This document shows positions 1-5,995 of a stretch of DNA of 5,995 bases, in pieces (positions within the stretch are counted from its first letter, which is position 1; each line of letters begins with the position of its first letter). The translations under genes and the position numbers were made by a program. Source of the DNA: an uncultured Pirellulaceae bacterium (GTDB lineage Bacteria; Planctomycetota; Planctomycetia; Pirellulales; Pirellulaceae); assembly GCA_947259675.1 (NCBI GenBank), contig CAMYNE010000413.1:1-5995 (forward strand). Reading direction: 5' to 3'. The notes beneath the pieces were generated by a model. That model saw only the letters and a list, made by a program, of their open reading frames with translations, was not told the origin of the DNA and did no database searches.

Positions 1-1
1 A

Positions 2-2881
2 ATCGACAACCGCGGTGTGCCAACGCCAAGTGAGGCCAAGCCAAGTGAGGCCAAGCCAACCGCTAAACAGCCCGACATTCTGAAAAAACCAGCCACCGCA
101 CAACCAGACGATCGTGCACCAGTTTCACCCCAACGCGCGATTCCAAAACTAAAACCCGAAAAACCTTCGCCGCGAACGATGAAGCTGCCTCCCGGCGTTC
201 GCGCACCGACAAAGATGGATAAAAACACGCGTCAGATCGGTGTCCCCCAGCCGGATCCCACCAAAAAGATTGCTTCAAAACCCCCGGTCAAAAAATCGGT
301 CGGGCCCACCGCGGAACCGGGGCCAATTCCACCTCGTGCAGAATTGATTCAACAGATGAAAGAGGGGACGGCACTGTTGTTCAACAAAGACGGTCCGATC
401 GGTGCCGCGTTTTGTGTTGACCAAAAAGGACTTTTCTTGACGACCGGAAGCGTCGTCAAGGGACTCGAGTTTGGTCAGAAGTTGCAAATGTTGGTCGGGT
501 CGGGAAACACCAAAAAGGTCAAAACGACATTTGATGTGGACGGCGACGGTTACAACGGGCTGTCGCTAGTTTTGGCTGGCCGAGGGCCAAAGGGTGAAAC
601 TTTTAGTTTCAATCCGCTCCGAATCGGCGATACCTCGGGTCTTATAGAAACCGATGAGCTGATCATCGGGGGATATTCGGTCATCGACCGAAAAAATGTT
701 TCCAGGAGTGCCTGGAATGCGGCGGCGATGTCCGTCCTGGTCAAACGAATCAAAACGATCAAATACACATCCACATCTACACAAAAAGTGATGAAAATCA
801 TTATCGATCAAGAAGACGATTCGTCTCACTTTACCCAAGGTGGGCCGGTGTTGGACAAAAACGGATTGTTGATTGGCATCGTGGGCAGGGTCGGGCCGGA
901 TGGACGGGAAATCATTCCAATCCATAGATTCCTGAGCGGGCTGCGTCGCCGTCCGTACGTTACGGTCATCGCCCCCACTACGATCAGTGAAGGAGACTTT
1001 GCCAAACAGATTCCGATCAAAGTTAAGACGCCGCGTCGATTTACCGGGGATGACCGAAAACTGAAGGTTCGGGCGGGCATTCGATACGCAAGTAGTCGAG
1101 GCAAATCGCTACCCGTTCTCGAGGAAACAGCCCCCAACGAATTTGCGGGCAAGTTGTCTTTTCTTAGTCAATCCGAGCGCGAACGAGTCGACTTTAAGAC
1201 GATCATCGACGGTCTGACGGTCAAGGGTTCGATCAAGGCACGGAAATTCAAAGTGGGTGGGGCCACGGGGCGAACGATCGATTTGTTGAGCGTAGAGAGG
1301 ATTACGTGGCTCAAAGAGTCTGGACCTGACGCCGAAATTGAATTTCGTTCGGGTGAGTCATTGGTAACAACCCTTGATCCGGATCTGTGGAGAAACGTCT
1401 CCTACGTCATCGGCAACCGGCCGCTGACAGTGAACTTTCGGGAAGCCAAGTCGATCGAATTCCCGGCCCCCGATGTTTCGAATGAATATACAATTCGAAT
1501 TCAAGTCTACGACAATCGAGACCGATTGGTCGAGCTGACTCATAAGATTGGCATGTCACGAGTTCCAAAACTCGCAGAAGTAATTTCGACGGGTGCCAAC
1601 GACGACGAAAAACCTTTACTTTCTGCGACCTACTCGCGGCAGGCAATTCAATTACCGGCTGAGCCCAGGGACGTCTGTTTTGGTGCGGGTGGCAAGTTGA
1701 TGTTTATCGCGATGAAAGGATCCAGTCAGATTGCGATCATCGATTTTGACCTGAAAAAACGAGTCGGGTTCTTTGATGCGGGCAGCGAAGATTTCCTGTT
1801 CGCCGCAGGATTGTCGGAACTGTTTGTGCGGCAACAAGACACGTCGCATTTGCTGTCATTCGACCTGAACGACTTGTCGAAACCACCGATTATAAAGAAG
1901 AAAAATTTTAGAGATTGCCTCTCGATGGCAATGGGCGAATCATCGGATTCTCCGTTGGTTACCGCCGGCCGAAGTATCTCCGTGTTGGATGCAAAGTCAC
2001 TGCACGCAAAAGGGAATTTTCGATTGCCTGAAATAGATCTGGACAATGCCCAGCTACGAGTTTCCGCCAATGGTCATCTTACGACCTATTACGATGGTCG
2101 TCGGCTGGAAGTGATACAACATTCAATCGGAAGCAAGTCAAAACGGGAAGACACCAGAACGACCTCGTGGGGGCAGATATTTCCATCCTTTGATGGACGT
2201 TGGATTCTTACACGAACAGGCGCGATCCGTAGCGGTGGAAGCAACTTGCAAAGTTTTGATTCACGCGACCGGAAGACTTCTTCTGCAAGTCGCAGTGGTT
2301 CAAATTCCTTCGAGCAATTGGTCCCCGCCAGATCGGGTGATTTGTACCTTGCCGTTGTTTTGGAAAAAGAAAGGAAAACGTTTGAGCGTACATGGGCGAT
2401 TTCGGTCAATCAGCTAGGCAACGAAGCTAGATTGGCCGAACTACCTGCGATTAAAGACCCGCCTCGATTCAAGAATCCGAAGAATCCGCAAGAACGGAAT
2501 ATCACGTTGGAGAAACAAATCGTGTTTGACCCGGCCAGGGATCTGATCGGATTCCTGGGAGATTCCCAGTTCTATTTGTTCTCGCTGGACATTAATAACG
2601 CGATCAAATCGACGATTGGAAATTACATCAGCATTGTTTCACTTCCTCCTGAATCCTCGGATCGCAAGAAAGAATTTCAATACCAGGTGAAGGCCAAAAC
2701 AAATGCCGAGAAGCTGACTTATTCGCTTCCCGTTTGTCCCGAAGGCATGACCATCTCGGAACAAGGACTGATAAAATGGAAACCGCAAGATTTGAAGCGC
2801 AGTAAGCATCAAGTCATTGTATCCCTGAGTGATGGCGAAAATGTAGAAGTGTTTCACAAGTTCGAGGTTCGATTCCAGTGA
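2..2881 (+). CDS. Trypsin-fold pseudoprotease with propeller-like and C-terminal Ig-like domains (5' partial)
   Basis: The frame is open to the left edge, so the GTG at 17 is only the first in-window start option; the real start probably lies upstream. Numbering from that GTG, residues 1-107 form a Pro/Lys-rich linker (26 Pro; 22 Lys+Arg against 9 Asp+Glu). Residues about 108-320 align with the trypsin-like domain of the downstream gene: GAAFCVDQKGLFLTTGSV matches GSAFCIDSTGLFVTNAHV. The triad is lost: His becomes Ser145, Asp becomes Asn180 and the nucleophile Ser becomes Gln274, although the following GGPVLD survives. Residues about 320-545 are an unrecognised region shared with the downstream gene. 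Residues about 546-880 look like beta-propeller (YVTN/WD40-like) repeats, beginning at DVCFGAGGKLMF. Residues about 887-954 resemble a He_PIG Ig/cadherin-like domain (PEGMTISEQGLIKWKP, then SLSDG). By analogy with its paralog, the missing N-terminus probably carries a zinc ribbon and a membrane helix. A non-catalytic extracytoplasmic role is inferred; the ligand is unknown. Confidence 0.88.
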   Translation: MDNRGVPTPSEAKPSEAKPTAKQPDILKKPATAQPDDRAPVSPQRAIPKLKPEKPSPRTMKLPPGVRAPTKMDKNTRQIGVPQPDPTKKIASKPPVKKSVGPTAEPGPIPPRAELIQQMKEGTALLFNKDGPIGAAFCVDQKGLFLTTGSVVKGLEFGQKLQMLVGSGNTKKVKTTFDVDGDGYNGLSLVLAGRGPKGETFSFNPLRIGDTSGLIETDELIIGGYSVIDRKNVSRSAWNAAAMSVLVKRIKTIKYTSTSTQKVMKIIIDQEDDSSHFTQGGPVLDKNGLLIGIVGRVGPDGREIIPIHRFLSGLRRRPYVTVIAPTTISEGDFAKQIPIKVKTPRRFTGDDRKLKVRAGIRYASSRGKSLPVLEETAPNEFAGKLSFLSQSERERVDFKTIIDGLTVKGSIKARKFKVGGATGRTIDLLSVERITWLKESGPDAEIEFRSGESLVTTLDPDLWRNVSYVIGNRPLTVNFREAKSIEFPAPDVSNEYTIRIQVYDNRDRLVELTHKIGMSRVPKLAEVISTGANDDEKPLLSATYSRQAIQLPAEPRDVCFGAGGKLMFIAMKGSSQIAIIDFDLKKRVGFFDAGSEDFLFAAGLSELFVRQQDTSHLLSFDLNDLSKPPIIKKKNFRDCLSMAMGESSDSPLVTAGRSISVLDAKSLHAKGNFRLPEIDLDNAQLRVSANGHLTTYYDGRRLEVIQHSIGSKSKREDTRTTSWGQIFPSFDGRWILTRTGAIRSGGSNLQSFDSRDRKTSSASRSGSNSFEQLVPARSGDLYLAVVLEKERKTFERTWAISVNQLGNEARLAELPAIKDPPRFKNPKNPQERNITLEKQIVFDPARDLIGFLGDSQFYLFSLDINNAIKSTIGNYISIVSLPPESSDRKKEFQYQVKAKTNAEKLTYSLPVCPEGMTISEQGLIKWKPQDLKRSKHQVIVSLSDGENVEVFHKFEVRFQ
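26..55 (+). repeat. Two perfect 15-bp tandem copies encoding PSEAK-PSEAK
   Basis: The unit at 26-40 is repeated exactly at 41-55, and a further CCAA at 56-59 begins a third copy that then diverges. It is in frame with gene 1 and encodes two PSEAK pentapeptides in the Pro/Lys-rich linker. Perfect identity at the DNA level suggests recent slippage in a low-complexity linker. The first copy is close to the window edge, so more copies may lie upstream. Confidence 0.85.
335..976 (+). other. Degenerate trypsin-like domain inside gene 1, all three catalytic positions replaced
   Basis: This segment was aligned by eye to the intact domain at about 3891-4490. The catalytic His codon (CAC 4002-4004) corresponds to AGC (Ser) at 449-451. 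The Asp codon (GAC 4113-4115, in DADLALL) corresponds to AAC (Asn) at 554-556, in GYNGLSLV. The Ser codon (TCC 4356-4358, in GNSGGPVV) corresponds to CAA (Gln) at 836-838, in FTQGGPVL. Core features remain, including AFC.D..GLF, the GGPV turn and the following GIV strand. This suggests a kept fold without protease chemistry. The Asp match is the least certain of the three because the flanking residues are shifted. Confidence 0.78.
2675..2878 (+). other. He_PIG / cadherin-like C-terminal domain of gene 1
   Basis: The last 68 residues have the pattern typical of putative Ig (He_PIG) domains. Near the start is YSLPVCPEGMTIS. Next comes EQGLIKWKP, matching the usual 'P.GM.I...G.I.W.P' motif. The segment then ends with a strand, SLSDG and a terminal beta strand. 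Such domains are common at the ends of large exported planctomycete proteins and are usually structural or adhesive. The domain sits directly after the propeller-like region and ends at the stop. The paralog downstream is cut by the window before this point, so whether it has the same tail cannot be seen. Confidence 0.65.
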
Positions 2882-2889
2882 GTGAATGG

Positions 2890-2912
2890 GTGATCGTGCT
2901 GGTCACGATCGC
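2890..2912 (+). terminator. Hairpin after the gene 1 stop, possible weak terminator
   Basis: GATCGTG (2892-2898) and CACGATC (2904-2910) are perfect inverted copies around a 5-base loop. The flanking bases add a U-G pair (2891/2911) and a G-C pair (2890/2912), giving a 9-bp stem that begins 9 bases after the stop codon. The run after the stem is only GTTTG, not a U-tract, so intrinsic termination would be weak at best. It could instead protect the 3' end of the mRNA or be chance. The rest of the 120-base spacer (2882-3001) shows no RNA gene and no convincing promoter. Confidence 0.4.
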
Positions 2913-3001
2913 GTTTGAGGGCTCAACTTCGGTCGAGTCCATTGTCCGTTTTCGTAACAATCTAGAGTTGCCTGTTACTCCTTAAAGAAATTGATCAAGT
3001 C

Positions 3002-3664
3002 ATGGCTGTTTTCATTCGTTGTCCGGAATGCAACAAAAAGCTACAGGTCCCCTCCAAACTTTTGGGAACTGCGTCGACCTGTCCAAAATGCAAACAGGGA
3101 TTCCAGATTCCTGAAAAAGGCGAACCAGTGATAGCGATCCAACCCGTCGATGTTGAATCAGGTAAATCGCAGGGGTCTTCCGTTCGGAAATTGAGTTCCA
3201 ACACCCATCAACGAAAACAGGCTGCGCCGAAACACAATAGTTCCAGGCAGGGGGTATGGATAGTGATTGCCGCCACTCTTCTGATATCCCCTGGATTGAT
3301 TTACTTGGGAATGCAAATCAGTCGGTGGACGACTTCCAACGAAGGAACTGTCGCAAGCAACATCGAAGCCAGCACGAGTACTGCTTCATCTGCTGAAGCG
3401 ACCTTGGATTCCGGCTCACCTTCAGACGCCGTCAGTGAGCCGTCGAAAGCAGACCAGCCAATTGAGGCTACAGCCGAGGAAATGGCAGCCCCTGACATCG
3501 AACCTTCCTCCGATCAAGTCGCTTCGGTTCCTGATAACGAAATGGCGAGCGCCGATGCCAACGTTGAAGAGGTTGCGCCGACGCCCTCGACGGATTCGGA
3601 CCAGGAACGCAGAAACCAATCCAGCGGATCCGAATTCCGCCGAATCGCGGGTGGCAGAACGTGA
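3002..3664 (+). CDS. N-terminal part of gene 2: zinc ribbon, membrane helix, acidic linker (frame-interrupted)
   Basis: ATG at 3002 is chosen because the conserved domain starts at once; only a weak purine stretch (AAAGAA, 2984-2989) precedes it and there is no clear Shine-Dalgarno. Residues 7-30 form a zinc ribbon with CPEC (7-10) and CPKC (27-30), in the 'RCPEC.K.L.VP..L.G....CPKC...F.IP' style common in planctomycete membrane proteins. Residues about 84-104 are a single hydrophobic helix preceded by basic residues, which predicts ribbon inside and C-terminus outside. Residues about 108-202 are an Ala/Ser/Glu/Asp-rich linker. The frame ends at TGA 3662-3664. The last 18 residues switch abruptly from acidic to basic, as expected of out-of-frame translation. 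The protease domain expected to follow is present in another frame, so this is read as the 5' segment of one broken or recoded gene rather than a complete 220-residue protein. Confidence 0.8.
   Translation: MAVFIRCPECNKKLQVPSKLLGTASTCPKCKQGFQIPEKGEPVIAIQPVDVESGKSQGSSVRKLSSNTHQRKQAAPKHNSSRQGVWIVIAATLLISPGLIYLGMQISRWTTSNEGTVASNIEASTSTASSAEATLDSGSPSDAVSEPSKADQPIEATAEEMAAPDIEPSSDQVASVPDNEMASADANVEEVAPTPSTDSDQERRNQSSGSEFRRIAGGRT
3023..3091 (+). other. Zinc-ribbon segment of gene 2
   Basis: Four cysteines in two CxxC pairs (residues 7, 10, 27 and 30) are spaced by 16 residues. They lie within a short treble-clef/ribbon-like segment that ends in FQIP. All four ligands are present. Because it precedes the only membrane helix, it is predicted to be cytoplasmic. 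Its partner (protein, nucleic acid or none) cannot be told from the sequence. Confidence 0.75.
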
Positions 3665-5995
3665 TCCTGATCCTGCTGAAACGAATGACGGTGCGCACGA
3701 AGTGGATAACGATCCACCCAATGAGGAAATTGCTGGCGACGAGGCTGATTCTGCTGAAACGAATGACGGTGTGAACGAAGTGGGTACCGATCCACCCAAT
3801 GAGGAGATTACTGCCAACGAGGCCGATTCTGACGAGCCAACAATCGACCCGGAGGATCCGATTCAGGAAATCGACGTCAATGACAAATCGAAAAACGCCG
3901 TCATTCAACGGGTCAAAGACGCGACCGCGTATGTGATTACTCCGAGAAACACTGGGTCCGCCTTTTGCATCGACTCCACCGGATTGTTTGTCACCAACGC
4001 GCACGTCATAGCCGATGTACGAAAAAGCGAAACCATCAAGCTTGTGCTAAATACCGACTCCAACCGGCCCATCCGGCTTTTCGCCAAGGTCGAAGAAATC
4101 GAGACCGATGCGGACCTCGCCCTTTTATCTGTCTCGCGTTCCGGTCCGTTTCCAACCCTGGAATTGGGTACTTCGGATGGGCTGTTTGAGACCTCTGAGA
4201 TCGTGGCGTTTGGATATCCCTTTGGTGATGCGTTAACGCTGAGGGGCGAAGACTATCCGTCTATTTCAGTGAACGTTGGTCGTGTGACCGCTTTGCGAAA
4301 GAAAGGAAAAAAACTGAAGCTCATCCAGCTGGACGCGGAAATCAATCCCGGCAATTCCGGAGGGCCCGTTGTCGATTCGAAGGGGAAGGTCGTTGGAATT
4401 GTTCAAGCGACGATTAAAGATGGCGCAGGGATTAACTTCGCAATTCCGATTGAAGAAGTCGGAGTTCATTTACTGGACAAACCGGTCGTTACCTTTCAAG
4501 TTCCAGAAGAGGTCAAAGCTGCGGATTTGGCCAAACCCATTGCGGCCACGCTTACGGTCTCAAATCGCTCTGGCAAGCCGCTCGAAGGTTGCCTGGCGAC
4601 GGTCGACGTGAATACGACGGGTGAGACGATTAATCTCACCCAACAAGAGCAGAATGTGTTTTCGGCGAAATTCAATTTGGTCCGGATGGCCGATTACCAA
4701 GACGTGATGTTCGACGCCTTCTTTGAGACCAACAAAATCTCAGGCAAACTTGCTAATCAGGAAATCACCGTGTTAGGTGACAAGCCCTTGAGAATCAATA
4801 TTCGAGATATTTCTTCACTCAGCAAAAAAGGGGCGGACGCGACGGAGTTTGAGCTCAAGAAAACCAACGGAACGCGTTTCAAATGCAAACTTCCCGATGA
4901 TCTCTGGAAAGCGGTAAGCGTAAAGCTGGCGGGGCGCGAAATTGACGTTGACCTCCAGGATGCCAATCGTATTGAATTTCGTGGTGCTGAGTTTCCCGAT
5001 ACCGTCAAACTGGATGCCAGTTTCGCGGTCGCCGACGACGAAATCTGGACCGATCGGTACACGATCAGGATCGAAAAAGAATCGGGAGCCAAGGACGATG
5101 TTGTTCGGCGTAGAGATTCTGAGCGCAAAGAAGTCGCCAATGTCGAACTAACAGAACCCAAGTCACTCAATCTTCCTGATAACATCGATGACGTTTGTTT
5201 TGGGGCAGGAGGTCGACTAATGTTCGTGTCCCTGCCGCTCATCCGGCAGATTGCAGTTGTGGATTTTGCATCGAAAAAAGTTGAAACCTATCTGGCAGCA
5301 CCTGAAAGCAATTTTTTCATGGCCGCCGGACGCGACCGCTTTGTTGTTGTCGAAACTGAAAAGAATATCCTCCGTTCGTATGACATCTATGATTTCGAGA
5401 GTGTTGTCTCGAAGCGAATTGATATGGAGGGTACCGTGATGGGTCTCGGCCTGGGGTCCGCCTCGACGGGACCCCTGGTGGTGATTGGGATGTGGAATCG
5501 TCGCAGTGAAATCGGATTCTTTGATCCCGACAGGCTAAAACCAATCGAGCTGAAACGAATTGGAATTCAGGGCTACAGGATAGATGCCTCGAGTCAATCC
5601 AGGATTCGAGCGTCTGCGAACGGAATGCTGTTTACGGTTTCGAGTGGTTCCAGGGGCGCAGACGTCCTGCGGATCAGGGCAAGCCGGTTCGAAGTTTTGT
5701 CGATACGAGACTCGCTTGGACTGGCCATTCCATCACCGGATGGTCGAGACATTTATACGTCGAGAGGACTGTTCAGTACTTCGCAATTGTCAGACGTTAG
5801 GTCGCGGGAGCAGACTTCCGCAACGCTGATTCCGGCTTTGCATGGCGAACTGTATCTCAGACTGACGTCGACGTCGCCGAGTTTTCGTTCAAATTCAAAA
5901 CCAAAAGTTTGGCTGCATCAGCGAGGATCCAAAGAACCTTTGGGATTGGTTGACGCCGCAACAGAAGCAATTGCCGAAAAAGAAATCCAGCCTAC
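3606..5995 (+). CDS. C-terminal part of gene 2: trypsin-like serine protease with propeller-like region (3' partial, frame-shifted from 3002)
   Basis: The frame with codons beginning at multiples of three is open from 3264 to the window end. It becomes gene-like at about 3606, where it reads NAETNPADPNSAE. There is no ATG in it before the protease domain, only GTG options (3651, 3702, 3771, 3780), so it is better read as the continuation of the gene starting at 3002. After an acidic linker (to about 3890), a trypsin-like domain at about 3891-4490 has an intact triad: His in TNAHV (4002-4004), Asp in DADLALL (4113-4115) and Ser in GNSGGP (4356-4358). This resembles HtrA-type proteases, but no PDZ domain follows. 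Next come a middle region (about 4490-5165) and a propeller-like region from 5172, both collinear with gene 1. The protein is predicted to be extracytoplasmic. Its substrate is unknown, and its end lies beyond the window. Confidence 0.82.
3666..3833 (+). repeat. 78-bp (26-residue) tandem repeat in the acidic linker, two copies plus a partial third
   Basis: Copy 1 is 3666-3743, copy 2 is 3744-3821, and the start of a third (ADSDEP) follows to about 3833. The two full copies match at 68 of 78 bases. Of the ten differences, nine change the amino acid. The copies share AETNDG, EV and DPPNEEI. The 52 residues contain 18 Asp/Glu and no Lys or Arg. A degenerate relative (AETNPADPN) appears at about 3609-3635 in the same frame, before the TGA of the other frame. 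Such repeats expand and contract easily, so they are a plausible source of the nearby frame change. Confidence 0.85.
3891..4490 (+). other. Catalytically complete trypsin-like protease domain of gene 2
   Basis: The domain opens with VIQRVKDATAYVITP and continues with GSAFCIDSTGLFVTNAHV. It then carries DADLALLSV, a VAFGYPFGD strand-turn and NPGNSGGPVVDSKGKVVGIV, and closes with GINFAIPIEEV. This is the usual order for HtrA/Trypsin_2-like proteases, with His, Asp and Ser and the oxyanion-hole GNSGG all present. The one Cys (in AFC) is shared with the degenerate copy in gene 1. Activity is inferred from residues only; the upstream frame change may prevent production. Confidence 0.88.

Noticed and set aside
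17..19. GTG at 17 as the true start of gene 1
   Set aside because: The frame is open to the window edge, and the paralog has a zinc ribbon, a membrane helix and a linker before the protease fold. The start is almost certainly upstream.
566..925. Minus-strand reading frame opposite the gene 1 protease fold
   Set aside because: It overlaps clear plus-strand homology and has no start context or domain of its own.
2913..3001. Promoter or ribosome-binding site for gene 2
   Set aside because: TAACAAT at 2955-2961 resembles a -10 box, but no -35 element lies at a fitting distance. The only purine run before the ATG is weak and somewhat distant, so neither is called.
3660..3668. RF2-type programmed +1 frameshift at the TGA of the 3002 frame
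   Set aside because: The downstream frame already reads as acidic, repeat-like protein about 55 bases before the TGA, while the upstream frame reads as basic noise there. The shift therefore lies earlier, and there is no CTT-TGA-like context.
3468..4004. 178-codon minus-strand reading frame
   Set aside because: It lies opposite the acidic linker and protease start. It is rich in Arg/Ile/Val/Phe from reversed repeats and has no recognisable domain; plus-strand coding is fixed by the His motif and by homology to gene 1.
4757..5242. 161-codon minus-strand reading frame, Ser-rich
   Set aside because: The plus strand here encodes the middle region collinear with gene 1 (PDDLWKAVS, DVCFGAGG). The minus frame has low-complexity Ser/Leu/Arg composition typical of a shadow.
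5584..5829. 81-codon plus-strand reading frame within the gene 2 propeller-like region
   Set aside because: It is out of frame with the long open frame, whose translation (R.SANG motif) matches gene 1. It is a shadow.

Overview
The window holds two large, tandem, same-strand genes from what looks like a planctomycete (probably Pirellulales). This is inferred from the style of the proteins: an N-terminal CxxC/CxxC ribbon, one membrane helix, a long low-complexity linker, a trypsin-like domain and a beta-propeller-like tail. There is also no clear Shine-Dalgarno sequence, and base composition is moderate. No RNA gene, mobile element or CRISPR array is visible, and no minus-strand reading frame looks real.

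Layout. Bases 2-2881 are the 3' part of gene 1, whose true start lies upstream of the window. It encodes a basic Pro/Lys-rich linker, a trypsin-fold domain whose three catalytic positions appear replaced (H to S, D to N, S to Q), a conserved middle region, a propeller-like region and a C-terminal Ig/cadherin-like domain (He_PIG type). A 120-base spacer (2882-3001) carries a hairpin just after the stop. Gene 2 starts at 3002 and runs off the right edge. It encodes a zinc ribbon, a membrane helix, a strongly acidic linker with a 26-residue tandem repeat, a trypsin-like domain with an intact His-Asp-Ser triad, and the same middle and propeller-like regions as gene 1.

Gene 2 is split by a +1 reading-frame change near 3600-3612. 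The first frame ends at TGA 3662-3664, while the protease and everything after it lie in another frame that stays open to the window end. The two genes are collinear paralogs from the protease fold onward, so the locus pairs a catalytically dead protease-like protein with a protease that keeps its catalytic residues but whose gene looks frameshifted. The predicted topology puts the zinc ribbon in the cytoplasm and the protease and propeller outside it. What the pair does is unknown. A membrane-anchored sensor or protein-processing module, with the dead paralog as partner, scaffold or regulator, is the most natural hypothesis.
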